Notes under the pieces: generated by a model | Databases searched by the model: none | Told to the model about the DNA's origin: nothing | What the model saw: only the letters and a program-made list of their open reading frames with translations | Shown here: piece after piece, positions 23,187 through 38,340 of the stretch | Numbering within the stretch: the first letter of the stretch is position 1 | Layout of the letters: every line of letters begins with the position of its first letter | Origin: Syncephalis plumigaleata | Taxonomy: Eukaryota > Zoopagomycota > Zoopagomycetes > Zoopagales > Piptocephalidaceae | DNA length: 64,000 nt | Direction: 5' to 3' | NCBI GenBank assembly: GCA_025201365.1 | Contig: JAIXMF010000021.1 | Coordinates: forward strand, 248,001-312,000 | Program-made: the position numbers and the translations under genes

Positions 23187-24816
23187 TTAAACCTCCTCAC
23201 TATCCAAGTGACGGAAGAAGAAGTAGAATAAGCCGGTAAATACAGCCATAATCGATGTTTCAATGGCCAATAGAATAACGATATACGGGTCAGCCGACAA
23301 TTTACCGAGAGCCAAACCGATTAGAGCGCCACCGCAGTTAGTCAAAAGGTAAAGAGACATGACAATCGACTTGAGTTCGGGTGCGGCACGCTTATAGGCG
23401 AATTCCAAACCGGTGGCCGAGGCAAAGATTTCCGAGATAGCAATGGCGACATAGGGTGGGAATTGCCACCAAATGCTAAGATCATTTTGTAGGTCACCAT
23501 CCGGGTTGCTGATACCGTCAAAGTTGTAGTAGGGACCGGACTTGTACAAGAAGTTACCAAGTACCGTAGCGTAAATGAAACCAACGGTGACAATGGTGAA
23601 ACCGATGGTGATACGCGTAATTGGACCGAGACGGAGACCGCGACGACGAAGGAACGGGAAGATGAACGAGTCGAACAATGGAATGGCCAAGATGATGGTG
23701 ATGGAGTTGAGTAGATTGGGATCTCAGGACCCAACCAGCTTGGTCGTTTCATGCCCATACCTTGAATGATGAAGCAATCGGTCATGTTGTTGTAGAGAGC
23801 CCAGTAGATCGGATAGAACAGGAATACCTTGCAGCTCTTGAGGGTACGAGCCAAGTCCTCGACGAATTGGTCATCCCAAGCGTGGTTGCCACCCTTGGAG
23901 CGATCTAGCCAGTGCGTCACCTTCTGACCATTGTTACGATTAACGATGGCGTATTTAAGGCAGTTGTACACCTTGGACAGGACGATCGACGATGGCTTGC
24001 GAGCGATGTAGCGTTTACGTCCCGCGATAAGAGCGATGATACCAACGGCGAACAGGACAGCCGGGATCATATAGGCGTAGGCATGACCGGCCTCGTGCTC
24101 GACACGCTTACAGATGAACATACCGGCGAGCGAGCCAACATTGATGGACCAGTAGAAGTAGCGGAACACACCTTCTAGCGTGATACGGGAATCGGTGTAG
24201 ACACCGGGCGTGCTAGTTGGTTGGAAACCAACCACCACCTGATCGGCCACGAAGGCAGAGACGTTCGACTTGATACCACCGGTACCGGTGGCAATGAACA
24301 AGTAAGTGGCAAGAATGAAGCCAGCGTAACCAAAGTTAGCCTCGATGGAGGCACGCGTAGCCGAGGCCGACAATAGAACGAGACCAACGAGGTAGAGCGA
24401 GGCAAAGATCAAGATGGTACGGAACTTGCCCAACTTGACATCAGCGATAATGGCACCGAGAATAGCCGTGAAGTAGGCGAAGAAGTTGAAACCTCGATTA
24501 ATGTAGGTGGCTTCACTCTGAGAGACTCCCATTTCGAGATCATATACGTGACGAATAAAAGCGAGGCACCGTAGAAGGCGAAACGCTCGCATAACTCGGT
24601 AATGACGATGAACCAAGCGGCAACCGGGATACGACCAGAAATGGTTTTCTCAGCATCAAGTGGCAGTTCAGCATAGACCGGTACCGATAAATCAACGGGA
24701 TATTGCTCGAATTCACTTAGATCAACAGGATTAGGATGAACGGTATCATTATTATTAAGTTTTTTCTCGTCATCGTGAACAGATGTCACAACGGTAGATG
24801 TTTCCTTTTCCGTCAT
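23187..24816 (-). CDS. Proton-dependent oligopeptide transporter (POT/PTR2 family)
   Basis: A single-exon membrane protein of about 543 residues. After a hydrophilic N-terminus come PVAAWFIVITELCERFAFYG (the ExxERFxYYG motif of helix 1), NRGFNFFAYFTAILGAIIAD (PTR signature 1 region), GTGGIKSNVSAFVADQ and FRYFYWSINVGSLAG (PTR signature 2). About twelve hydrophobic segments are visible. The family imports di- and tripeptides with protons across the plasma membrane. Two one-base frame changes, near 24555 and 23722, interrupt it inside conserved helices. The second lies at a C run one base short, which suggests base-call error. Confidence 0.94.
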
Positions 24817-26810
24817 ACTAATGATATATTATTAGTATATAAATGTGAGCGAGTGAGTGAAAGAGAAAGAGATATCTGTCTGGATTATCGTATTATAGAT
24901 GATGATAATAAGAAAGAGAGACGAGATGTTGTTCTTTTTAGTTTACTTTGTAGTTAGACAACGCAAAACCAAAAGTAAACAAGAAGAAATGAAGGATATG
25001 CTTATTGGATAGTGTGTGTAGTTGTGGAGAAACCTTGGTGAGAGGATATACACAAACACAAACACTTGAAGCCTCGTTAATAAGCAAATAAGTAGATGAA
25101 TAGATAGATGGATAAGCAAGCAAGCAAGTAAGCTAAATCGTAAAGCAAAACAGGAGAGAGAGAGTACACTACACGTTAAGCAGTAGGAGTAGAAGACAAA
25201 ACGTAAACTGGTATCTTGTAACAAACAATAGACCGCGGCAAGATACAGGAATAAGAGCGTAAACTAAAGGGAATAGACAAAACACGACGAAGAGTGGAGC
25301 GTTAAAAAGCGTAGAACGGACGAACGGACGAACGAACGGGATATGTGTGAGTGTGTGAACTTATGTGTGTGTGTGCGCGTACTGGTGGTAAACACAGGAC
25401 AGAACGCACGATTGAACGGAGCGTGAAAACGAGACGGTGTGTGTGATGCGAGCGGGTGAGAAGTTTCTTTCCTCGTAATTATTTTGACGCCGCTTTATAC
25501 TCAATAGAGGCCTCTGTTTTCGCATCGCCTATGGTCGTACTTGGTTACATTGTCATAGCGAAGAAAAAAGAGAAAATACCCACTTGCCTACCCACCCACC
25601 TATTGTCACCTGACTTGTACGCATCATTGATTGGTAGACGTGTCGGACAACACAAACAACAACAGCGACAATCATCTTGCTAGTCCGAATGTTGCACAAC
25701 ATTTCCTGTGCCACTTCTATTTCGAATCAGCTAACATAAAGACTAAAAAAGCGTGTAGGCGGTCCTATTACTTACCGAAGATGCATAAGGCAGATGACCG
25801 GTGTTAGCAATAACAACAAGCGAAAGCACATTATTGTCATGGGACCTGGTAGTAGTAATTCTTGTTCTTTGGTCTTTGGTCTATTTTTACGGGTTATACT
25901 AGTTTATCTCTGTTATAGAGCTGCTTGGCATACATCTCCTAGTTTAATAGCGTAGTTTCATGATGTTTTGTCTGTTTAATGTGGTTACCTCACTTTTTAA
26001 TAACAAGTAATGATTTACTCACGTAGTAATTAATATTCGGATATATCGGATACTTCGGTAGTAATAATCAAGCGGATTCATTTGTCGTGGTAAATTGTAA
26101 TATGCGATTTCAATAAACGACTAAAATAAGTAGGTAAATTACTCTTTGCAAAGTATAATAAAACTCAGTCATTTACATCATAATTATGGGGAATAGCATC
26201 ATTATTACATGTGACATGACAACAAAATAGGTAACAAGCATTGCTTCACCGTTGAAATGAATGTACAATCTCCGTTAACAACGTGAACAATTCTCCGTAA
26301 TACGAGGCCTATGTCAGTTCTCTTGTCTCCTATTTCTATGTGTTGCTTATTAACTTGTTTATTAACTTGTTTGTTTGATTGCTTTAATTGAGATGGCATC
26401 ATTTTAGTAGATCAGCTGTTTTGAATAATCACGCATAGTCGCCTATGAGAAAAATGTCACACGTGTGAATATTACTTGAAATAGAAATGACCAGATATTA
26501 CCGTATTCGTGTATTATTAGATATTGGTAGTAGTAGTAGTAGTCGATGATAGAATACGTGTTGATATATTGTTATTTGAACAATAAACAAATTATATACA
26601 TGTGTACATTAGTATGCCTGTTATTACTTTATGAGTAGAGATGCTAGATTAGAAAGGCAACACATTTATTGCTAGATTATTTCATCAAATCAAGTGGAGA
26701 GCAAGTGAGCAATGAAATATTGCATCACCCATTTAGATGAATACAATCTGGTATTTAGTATGTTTATAAGGAGGTCACCTTACCATCCATCATCTGTCAA
26801 CTGACGCCGC
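24817..26810. other. Intergenic region upstream of the transporter, no gene seen
   Basis: About 2 kb with purine- and GT-rich low complexity (GTGTGT near 25345-25375). A plus-strand frame at 25456-25683 has no family features. It probably contains the transporter promoter on the left and the 3' end of the SR gene on the right. Confidence 0.45.
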
Positions 26811-28835
26811 TTATTCCTCGGCGTATGGTGAAGCATCGCCATTGTGTACCGGTGATCCTTGCATTGGTGCGCTAGTATCATCTGGACGTGGTGAGGCCGA
26901 GCGACGCATCTCAACATCGCGACTGCAGGCGAGGCGCTACGAGCTGGACTCACGCTACGACGTGGACTACGGCTGCGGCTGCGACTGGGGGTACGGCTGC
27001 GGCTACGGCTCCAGTTAGTCTTGGATCCACTGTCTCGGTGTGGTCCGCGACTGACGCTACGTCCTCGGCTGCGGCTGCGACTACGACTGACGCTGCGTCC
27101 TCGGCTACGACTACGACGTGGGCTTGGACTCCAGTTACGGCCACGATATTCACGACGACCGCCTCCGTAGCCACCACGGCTACGGCTACGGCTGCGACTA
27201 CGGCTGCGACTGATGCTACGACCGCGACCACGTCCACGACGGACATCGCGTCTTGGTGATCGTGATCGTGATCGACCACCACCGCTGCGCTCGCCCTCCT
27301 AAGAAGATGATGTTAACACGATTAGTAATGTAATCATTGTCATTCATTTGTAAGTCACTGATTGCTTACCTCGCGAAGAGTAATTCGATTACCACGTAGA
27401 TCGGCACCGTCTAGTTCCTTGATAGCACGACGCATATCATCTCCTGAACGGAACTCGACAATACTAGATGTCAATAGGATAATGATTAGTTTCTATTTCT
27501 ATTTATACTATTATTGTAACAACTTACCCTTCACCACCACGGAAGATATCCGTAAAGGTAACATCACCGATGGAGCGCATTAAATCTTTCAAATCCTAAT
27601 GGTCAAATATAGATCCGGAGGGAATCCAAATAGAATACGTAAATAATCCCGAATGTATAACCAGTACAAAACGAAGACGACAACGACAACCCAAAAGCCA
27701 TGGTGATGATGATGGTGATGACGACGACGACGAGCCACTACTGTTTGTACATAGAGAGGCCTTTCATTTATGTTTGTCGCTAATCGAGATGATATAAAAG
27801 TGACATACAATGAAGGAATAGAAGAAGCAGAGGAAAACAATCAAGCAATAAATAAAGCGAGCGAGAGAAACGGTAGTTGCCATCTCCATATTCGGCCTTA
27901 AAATATCCATAGCGTCCCATTATTATTCACCAATACCAATGAAGGCCAGTGTCCACCCGGTGTAGTTGTGGACCCTGCCGCCGCACCATTACACAGACCA
28001 TCGCCGCGACCACACATTAATCCCAAAGCAAGAGGAACACATACACGCCACCGTGCAGTGTATCCATCCTTATTATTTATTGGCGTCGCCATTCCTCTCC
28101 ATCTATCTATCCGTCTATCCATCAATGTATTTATAGATAGAGATAGAGGTAGAGATAGAGAGATGATAGAGAGATGTATATCCAGAGCAACGTCGTCACC
28201 ACTTTTTACCAACATCATCATTGTACAGCCATAGGTTGACATAATAGAGACGCGTTCCTGATTCGTACCTGCCAGCTAGTGCCTGGAGCTAGATTGCCAA
28301 CTGCCAATCGATTCTTGGTGCGTTGTGGTGGGCTAAATCTATAAATAAGCATAGAACGTATAATGTATTAATAAAGGGTTATATTTACATCATATATGCT
28401 ATGCATTAATAATAATAATAATAAATACATACCTCGACTCGCTGCCACCACCACCACCGCCACCGCTGCCACCTCGACGATCATTACGTGCAAACTGCAC
28501 TAAAATACTATTATTCAATGATATTACATTGTTATCAGTATGTATGCTAATACTAATATGGAAAAAGTAGCATATGCTTACCGATCACCGAAGAAATCTT
28601 TACCGTCAAGCTTATGAACTGCATCGCGTGCATCACGTGGATCACGGAATTCCTAGCAAGATAATATCGATAAATGCCATATTTATGTGGGTGTAGCCGC
28701 CATATTACTTACCACGAAACCAAAACCGCTCATCAAACGTAAATCAACGATCTTGCCATAGCCACCGAAAAGGCGGTCAAGATCGCGTTCGCGCACATCG
28801 CGATGAAGGCGCCCGATATAAAGACGAGTAGCCAT
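26811..28835 (-). CDS. SR splicing factor, two RRMs plus RS domain (SRSF4/5/6 or Srp2 type)
   Basis: The first exon 28713-28835 starts MATRLYIGRL. RRM1 has RLYIGRL (RNP2) and GFGFVEF (RNP1). A Gly-rich linker follows, then RRM2 with NRLAVGNLAPGTSWQDLKDL and GEGIVEFRSGDDM. The SWQDLKD heptapeptide is typical of the second RRM of SR proteins. The C-terminus is an RS/RG domain (SRSRSPRRD, RSISRSRSRSRSRGG, RGRSVSRSRSRGR). Such proteins define exons and recruit the spliceosome in the nucleus. At least five introns interrupt it. A one-base frame change near 26925 makes the last ~40 residues uncertain; the frame ending at 26811 (SPYAEE) is preferred. Confidence 0.9.
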
Positions 28836-28929
28836 GACTGATTAACACGTTCAAGTGTGCGTAAACAGATGACAACAATACTTTCCCGTACAAGTAAGAA
28901 ACTACAACAACGACAACAACTACAGCAAT

Positions 28930-28956
28930 TAGTAGTAGTAGTAGTAGTAGAAGTAG
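28930..28956 (+). repeat. (AGT)n microsatellite
   Basis: Nine near-perfect AGT units in the 5' flank of the SR gene; continues imperfectly to about 28965. Confidence 0.9.
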
Positions 28957-29321
28957 TAGAAGTAGTGGCAGCAGTAAGGAAAGGAATAAAGGAAAAAAAT
29001 GATAAGGGGGGATCGAATGCTGCTCTACTTGATTCAAAAATAAATCACATGATTATCATTGCCTTGATTGAAATCAGTCCATCAATCTACTACTACCGGA
29101 ACATAAGATTGGTGGCACTACACTATACACTCAACCTACTTTATTATTATTTTGCCTCGTATTACCCGCACATTATCATTATTACTCTTCACTAGTGACA
29201 AACATCCTAGTGCTATTGCTCTATATTTATATATTTATATATATATATGTATGAGTAGCGGTTGCAATGGTAGTTGAAAACTAATGAATATTGCATACTC
29301 TGTATTGACTGTAATATGGTT

Positions 29322-31951
29322 AGGCATTCACCGACATACTAAAACATATACTACAACGAGTTATCCTATTCGTTACAGCATGTTTCTATCTACTGGGAGA
29401 AGTGTCAACCTATTGGTGGAAGGTATTACATAAGGAAGAGGAGGAAGGAGGAGGAGAAAGAGACAAGTTAAATAACAATGATATACGATATCTACCTGTC
29501 TATTCATTTAGTTGTTATGGGCACCAACGCAGAAAGAACGGCTTTGCGATGAAATGGATCATTGTACCACGTATACAGCGTGGCTTGCTAAAGCAAAGCA
29601 ACTTGACAAGTAAGTATATCGATTAATTTATGCCATGAATAGCTAGCTGATCAATGTATCTACATTATAGATTACTAGGTAATTGAATAGCAACATCAAT
29701 AGCAGCAATAATAATGGTAATAATGGCAATAATAGGCATGGATGTTTGGCGATCTAATCCTGTGTCAAGACATTATGATCATCGATTTGTTTATTATCGT
29801 GTTCAGCAATTACATCAGCTATTGGAGAGACAAGATGCAGCCGGTGCTGCTTATCTACTACGTACTGGTAATCAATGAGATACTAGTATGTTTACCATTA
29901 GCATCCTACTAATCTATATCTGTATTTATAGGATTGATTCGTAATCTGGCCGGTCTTAACGAGTCAGCATTATTCGGACGTGCTTTTACAGGGTAATACG
30001 CACATTTATATATACATCTTTATTACATTTGATACGAGTAGTCATTCATTTTATTTATTTAGTACTAAGGATCTCATCGAAGACTATACTCGTACGGTGA
30101 CCGAGTTGCTCGCCATGATTGGTGCGGCCGATGAACAGCAAATGCCCTATCAGCAGAAGGCCGAGTTTTTCCGCGATACACGACAATGCTTCGGTAGAAC
30201 GGCACTCGTATTACAAGGAGGTTCTACATTTGGTAAATGATGGACATGAACATGAGATGATATCGAATTCTATTGACTGATATATATATCTATATATGTA
30301 TGTATGTATGTTCTCGTTAATTATAGGTGCATCACATCTTGGTGTAATGAAAACACTCAATGAACATGGTCTATTGCCGCGTGTCATTTGTGGTAGTGCA
30401 GTGGGTGCTCTCATGGCCAGTCTCATTTGTATTCATACCGATGATGAGTTACCGGTAATATTACTGTAGTAGTAATAGGAATAGTAGTATAATAACCACC
30501 AATATTACTGTTTAGGGTATTTTCTTACCTGGTGGCATTAATCTAGAAGCATTTATGCGAGTTGGTTCAAAGGGCAGTGTACGACGTAAATTAACACGAT
30601 TTATCAAGCAAGGTAATGCGCAGTTGTAAATTATTATCGTTGGTATTAATCAATGATCATAGGCTATTTAATGGATGTACATATCCTCGAGAATTGTGTT
30701 CGTAGCAATGTGGGAGATATGACATTCGAGGTATGTTACATGTCAAATGTTAATAAGTAATAAGTAATGCTTATTCTGTTATAGGAAGCGTATGCTCGTA
30801 CCAAACGTATTCTTAATATTACCGTATCATCTACACGTCGACTACATGTGCCACAACTTTTAAATCATTTGACTGCACCTAATGTTGTAAGTGGCGAGAT
30901 ATATATACATGCTTACTAAATGATTGCTACTAATAAGATGATGTTCTTGTACGAATAAAAAGTTAATCTGGAGTGCTGCTTGTGCATCAGCATCCATGGT
31001 GGGTCTATTCCAATCCGCTGATCTATTAGCCAAAGATGTACACGGTAATATCGTGCCATGGACACCTACTTGTAAGTGCAACATCTATTATACTGTACAC
31101 TATTGAAATATATTACACAATGTATGATATAGCCATTAAATGGGGAGATGCTCATCCTAGTGACAAGTAAGTGATGACTCATTGATGTCCCTTCATACTT
31201 GATACTAATTATTATCTAGTCAAGCATCTCTACTTACGCGAATGACAGAGCTATTCAATGTCAATCACTTTATTGTTAGTCAGGCGAATCCATTCATCGT
31301 GCCATTTATCAATAAGGGACCAGGTCAAGGGTCAGAGGGTGTTGCCACTAAAATACGTAATTTACTTGGATCAGAAATAAAACATCGTATTCGTCAAGTA
31401 AGTAATGCGCCTGTGTATTATCAATATTGTTATTAACACTATGATAATATTATTATTAGATGGGACAGATGCATCTACTGCCTAAACCTGTTAGTTCCAT
31501 GTTTGCCGAGCGTGTATCTGGTAATGTCACCATTTCACCGCGTCTCAATCTTCGAGTAAGTGCAATGGTGATAGCAGTGATAAATGTAACATAAAGTAAA
31601 CAATCATGTAATGATGTTGTATAACTAATTAGGATTTCAAAACATTACTATCAAATCCAACAAATTCCTTGGTGAAATACTGGATTATTAAAGGAGAGCA
31701 ATCAACCTGGCCCATGCTTCCATTAATCTATAATAGATGTTCCATCGAATTGGCACTAGATCGAGGTTAGTAATCAATAGTAATAATAATAATAAACAAG
31801 ATGTCATCTCACATATGTATTGCCGTCATTAGAGCTTATCTTATTAAATAAACGACAAGAGGAACGCATCACCGCAACCACATCAAACGATAATACTTCG
31901 TCGTCAAAAGAGCCTAATACGACGACAAAGCGTACACGATCCATTCATTAG
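29322..31951 (+). CDS. Patatin-type lipase of the Tgl3/4/5 and SDP1 family
   Basis: A many-exon gene; the exact start is unresolved and lies near or before 29322. An early exon gives a membrane-like helix (ILQRVILFVTACFYLLGEVS). Then come WRSNPVSRHYD, AAYLLRTGLIRNLAGL, RTALVLQGGSTFGASHLGV (oxyanion loop), LLPRVICGSAVGALMASL (nucleophile elbow), IWSAACASASM, IKWGDAHPSD and ELFNVNHFIVSQANPFIVPF. This order is that of fungal triacylglycerol lipases on lipid droplets. The elbow reads GSAVG where the family has GxSxG, so the catalytic serine position is alanine (codon 30398-30400); the Asp of the dyad may remain at 31147-31149. Ends at RTRSIH. Confidence 0.88.
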
Positions 31952-32001
31952 TCGATGAAATAGTAAGTGTTTATTTATTGACATTGTAATCGTTAGACTA
32001 A

Positions 32002-34705
32002 CTAAATCTTGGCCGGTAGTTTGGTCGATGATGATGATGATGATGATCCCTCTTCGAAGGAGGCAACAGCACTTCGTTTACTAAGTGGATTCTATACATT
32101 ATAATAATACAATACCATGTCGTAATCATTTGTTATTCGTATACTTAATTATAATAGCACGAAATAAATTGATGTATTCACAAAACACTTACTCTTTCCG
32201 TACTTGCCGTGGCATCATTAGCGCCTGGTGTATCGGTACGATGTTCAAATGGTACGTAACTACGTTTCGGTTCACCATCGTAGACTTGACGAGGTCGCCA
32301 GATCTTTGTATCTGGATCCTTGCACGCCTCGACCCAATGAGCAGCCAACCAGCAACACGAGGAATGGCTATATAATGACAATATAAAATGTAAATCAGCA
32401 ATGTGTAGTGATAGCTACTACTACTACTATTATTATTAGTATACTTACCGAATATACAGGGAAAAAGTCGGTAGGGAATCCCATGGCTATTCCATGCATG
32501 CTCATGATTAGTAATAAATCAAGGGAAATACTAATGTGAATAGGCTCACCTTGTAAATAATACCGAGTAAAAGTCTACATTCGGGTAGAGTCGACGCTTA
32601 ACAAAGTAGTCATCCGACAGAGCGGCACGTTCCAACTCGACTGCCACGTCAATGAGTCCCTCTCTACCCAAATGTCAAACACCTAATGCAACAATGATAA
32701 TAGGCAAGTATGAGTGATACTGGATGTGATGGAATGAAATGCTCGTTAAACTCAATCATCTACCTCGTAGGCAACCTGACGAATAATCTTGGCACGTGGA
32801 TCGTAGTTCTTATAGACACGATGTCCGAATCCCATTAGTTTCTTCTTACGCTGCTTTACTTGTTCCAAGAATTGTGGCACTGCATCCACCGTGCCATCTC
32901 TTCGAGCATACGTAATACCGCCTAGTGTTGTGTGTATATATAGCTGAATAGTGAAGGAATGTAAAGAGATCATGCTATGTATTCCCTACCTCATTGGCAC
33001 CACCATGTAATGGACCGTACAATGCAGCACTTGCACCAGCAATAGCACTAAGTATTATAATAAATGATAATAGTAGATAATAGCCATTATACATGCATAT
33101 TGTTAATAAATACATGTATATAATATCCCTCTCTCTATCCTCTTTACCTGTATGGATCAACTCGACTAGAACCAATGTGGCGCATAGCAGCCGTGGAACA
33201 ATTCAACTCATGATCCGCCTATTGTCATAATGAGTATACATGTATATATACACATCACTTTCATTCTACAGATAGTTACATGAAGAATAAACAGGATATC
33301 AAGTGCTCTGGCCAATTTAGGATTTGGTCGGTATTTCTCCTCGGATAGTCGATCCATCATATAGAGAAAGTTTTCCGTATAGGATAGATCGTTACGTGGT
33401 AGATTGTAGGGACTATACATTAGTGTAGAATACATGATGCATTAGTATGATCATGATGCATATCGGTATCCATTACTTACCGTCCAATACGATGTCGATA
33501 GGATACGGCAGCTAGGGTGGGCACCTTACCGAGTAGTCGAAGTATTTGCTTATTGCGTACACGTTCATTGTTATATACATGTCGGATCCCTAATGATGAA
33601 AGAGTATAAATATACAATTGTAAAATAGAACAGCAACAACAACTTGAAGAGTCACCTACATTCAATGCAGGATTGGCCTCGGGATGAAATGTTGACATGG
33701 CTGCTAGACCGCTAATAGTTTTTTGTTATTATATATTAGCAATGGTAAACTATTATATATATATACATAGGTATAATGCTTACCTGATAAACATGCCCAT
33801 AGGATGAGCATCGTAGTTGAACGTGCGCATCAGTTCGTTACTTTAACATGAAGGAACGTGTGTCGCATTACTTGATGAGAGAATTGATCAAATTGTTCCT
33901 ATCATTAGATGGGATCATCATTAGATGTCATATTGCTATTAGTATTATTAGTTACCTTGGTGGGCAACTCTCCATAGATTAGTAGATAGGTTACTTCAAG
34001 GAAATTGGATCGCTCTGCCAATTCTTCAATAGGATAACCGCTGTCATTAATCAATTAGACGATTAGTTGTTAGTCAATATTGAGTGATTAGGCAATGTAT
34101 TCAATCTAGCATACCGATAGCGTAGAATACCATTATCACCATCGATATAAGTGATCTTTGAACGAGCTACTGCTGTATTCTGGAATGCTATATGTGTATA
34201 TCAATGTATCAGTATACTATTATTATTATTATTCATTAATTACCTGGATCATAAACACTAATCGTATAAATATATATACATTAGCAAGTATATATCGATC
34301 AAGTAACTTGTACTTACCGTAATCCTTGATCACTTTCATCACCAGAGAGACCTGGAATTGGAGAGGCAACCATCTCTTTGAACTTCAACGCAGATATCGT
34401 ATTGTTCTCGATGGGTACTTGATAGATTTTATTCGTACGATTATCAAGTACCGTAAGTGATTGTGTATTAGCACTATAGTCATAATGTACATTAACATTT
34501 TAGAATAAGAGATATACATGTATATACTTGCCTGCCTGGCACTACAGCAAACGTCAACGGCTGAGTATTGGCATTTTTACCATCAGCAGCAGTAGCGTTT
34601 GTTGTTAGTATTCGTATCTAGTGGCCATGTACGTCCACTTTGCTCGTCCTTGAGCGTGAACCGACTAGACGACGAGGACTTTTGTCCACTAGCTTTCATT
34701 GACAT
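32002..34705 (-). CDS. Citrate synthase, bacterial/plant-peroxisomal type, ending in AKI
   Basis: About eleven exons. Visible blocks are [104 protein letters not shown] with an active-site His, and [18 protein letters not shown] with a second His and Arg. The enzyme condenses acetyl-CoA with oxaloacetate. The sequence is closest in style to plant glyoxysomal and bacterial enzymes rather than the mitochondrial fungal type. The protein ends [10 protein letters not shown], and AKI is a known PTS1 variant in yeasts, so a peroxisomal (glyoxylate cycle) role is likely. An intron near 34530 has a GC donor, and a frame change occurs near 34620. Confidence 0.93.
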
Positions 34706-35326
34706 GGTAACAATAATAACAGTAACAGTAGCAGTAGTAGAGGAAGAAGAGTAACTTGTATCGGTAAATGGTTGTGTAGAGGAACTGGTAGTTTAATATT
34801 CCCCCTATTCATCAGCATCATCCAATCAATCGAGTAACTTGTAACGTCATACCAATGAACGCGCTTATTCAAATGCCATAACGTTGCCGTCCTATTCTAC
34901 TAGTAATCATACAACTGTAACATTCGTTCCCTATTTTCACATGTGTCGTGCGAGTCATGTATGGCCGGCTATTTACGGAACCGATGCTGAATAATCGACA
35001 CCACTATTCCGATCCATTATCGGCTAATGTCCTATTAATCATTTCGTAGTCAGTTGGGCCTATTTTTTTCCTTCAACAACAGCGCACTCACATACACGCA
35101 CGCACGCACGCACTATTAAACGACGCGCTTCTTATCCGCTTTGTTACTTTCTTTGTTACTTTATTATATCGTATATGGGCAGTATTCTACGCTACCGTTC
35201 TTTGGCCGTAACAACTACATCTAATCTCTACCGTCGTTCTACTATTCATCAACGTAGCTCGTCTAGTATCTTTGCTTACAACAGACCACCACCATTGTCA
35301 CTTCTTCATTATCCTCTCTACGCGAT

Positions 35327-36559
<1,233 letters not shown>

Positions 36560-36865
36560 ATTTCGATGGTTAATGCAATGAAAGACACTGCAGCATTAGC
36601 TTAATAATAAATAAAAGAATATGCGTAGTAAAGAAAATCATCTATCAATAGAATGTACTAGAATAGAACAAAATAACATGAACTGTAAATGAATGAACAC
36701 ATTATCGGGTAGCCATTTTAGAATTAGTGTACTTAGTCGTACAAATGAGGCCTTGTCTACAAGTAGTTTAAATTGGCTGATCAATTGTACTTTCCTTCTT
36801 AGCCAGTTGTTTTCCTATTCACGCTTGTTTGTTTGTTTGTTTGTTTACTTTTTTCGTTTGCAATC

Positions 36866-38340
36866 ATGTCTACCGGTCAGTTGGCACCGAAAGTAGTGCT
36901 TATTACTGGTTGTAGTGCTGGTGGTATTGGTATGTCAATAGGAATAGTAATTACAAATATATATGTACTAATATAAATATATAGGTGCCAGTCTTGCCAG
37001 CGAGTTTGCAGAGGTAATACAAGTGTACAAGTATACAAGATAGTAAATAATGATAGATAAAATATAGCGTGGATGTACTGTTTACGCTACAGCAAGACGA
37101 TTAGAGGCCATGTCGGAACTCGAACGCAAGTATATTCATAATAGAATGGTTTTGTCTTTGTAAATAACATGTAAAATGTTTATATGTTTATATCATGATT
37201 GTCTTGCAATAGCCCTTGGTATTCATACGCTACGTCTTGATGTCACAAAAGAGGAGACATGATTGCTGCCGTTAAAGTATATGATCATTGCTCTAGTTAT
37301 TCACCATTAGCTAACGAACAGGATCAATTTAGACGATTATTACTAAAGAGGGACACATTGGTAGGATGAGTGATAATGACGATGATACTTCATATGTGCA
37401 ATCAGTCTATTTACTAATGGCATAATAGATATACTGGTGAACAATGCTGGAATATCACGTATGGGACCCATTATCGAACAGGATATCCCTAGTGCACGTA
37501 GCGTATTCGACACCAACGTATGGGGTGTACTTGCCATGACACAACTGGTAGTGCCGCACATGATGAAGCGTCGCTCCGGTCTTGTCGTCAATATTGGATC
37601 GATTGCCGGTATATGTGCCACAGTAGGATTTGGTAATGTCACCATGGATGAGCACACTTGCTCTCATTTGATTAACACATACACACAGGGTGCTATTGTC
37701 CTTCCAAGGCTGCCGTGCATAGTATGACGGATATACTTCGAATGGAGTTAACGCCATATAACGTTGACGTCACACTTGTGCTTGGAGGGTAAGAGGGCAA
37801 TCAATGTCTGTTTCGGCCATTGAAATGTGTCACTAATACAATGTCCACAGACTTATCAAATCCAATATTATAACTGCGGGTGTACAGGATTCACGTTGAA
37901 AGAAGGCAAGTCAATCAGAAGGGAAATACATGTCCTCTGCTAATCATTTTAACAATCGATTGACACGATTATAGATAGCATGTATGCTAACGCTAAGGCA
38001 CGGATACAATCTTGCTTCAAGCATCACAAAGTAATAATGACACATATGAATGCTAGAATGACAATTGTGTACTAATCACTTGAATGTTTTATGATGTTTA
38101 GGTGCTCATGCCATTTCAGCTAGTGAATTCTCGAAACAAGTAGTAAGCAAAGTGTTGCGTAAATCACCACCACGTAACATCTACAGTGGTGGAGAGACTA
38201 CCGGTGCATGGTTATTGTCATTGCTACCACGATGGTTACAAGTAAGTAGACAATGTGCACGTGAGTGTAATCCAATTATTAATGCACCTTGTTTATAGGA
38301 TTACTTGTTTACCAGAAGATTTGATCTGTTGAATCCATAG
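36866..38340 (+). CDS. Short-chain dehydrogenase, Ayr1-like (1-acyl-DHAP reductase family)
   Basis: Seven or more exons. It begins MSTGQLAPKVVLITGCSAGG and continues IG-ASLASEFAE-RGCTVYATARRLEAM (TGxxxGxG nucleotide site), LGIHTLRLDVTKEE, DILVNNAGISRMGP, VFDTNVWGVLAMTQLVVPHMMK, SGLVVNIGSIAG and YCPSKAAVHSMTD with the catalytic YxxxK. The C-terminal part ends GAWLLSLLPRWLQDYLFTRRFDLLNP. Ayr1 reduces acyl-dihydroxyacetone phosphate on lipid droplets and ER, and this layout fits. The third intron begins with a GC donor (gcaagt). Exon edges between 37250 and 37440 and near 37850-37990 are uncertain. Confidence 0.75.

Noticed and set aside
25456-25683. 75-codon plus-strand frame upstream of the transporter
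   Set aside because: Short, low-complexity C-terminus (HKQQQRQSS) and no family signal; more likely UTR or promoter.
26888-27282. Ala/Thr/Val-rich frames on both strands
   Set aside because: They are other-frame readings of the arginine-serine repeats of the SR protein gene.
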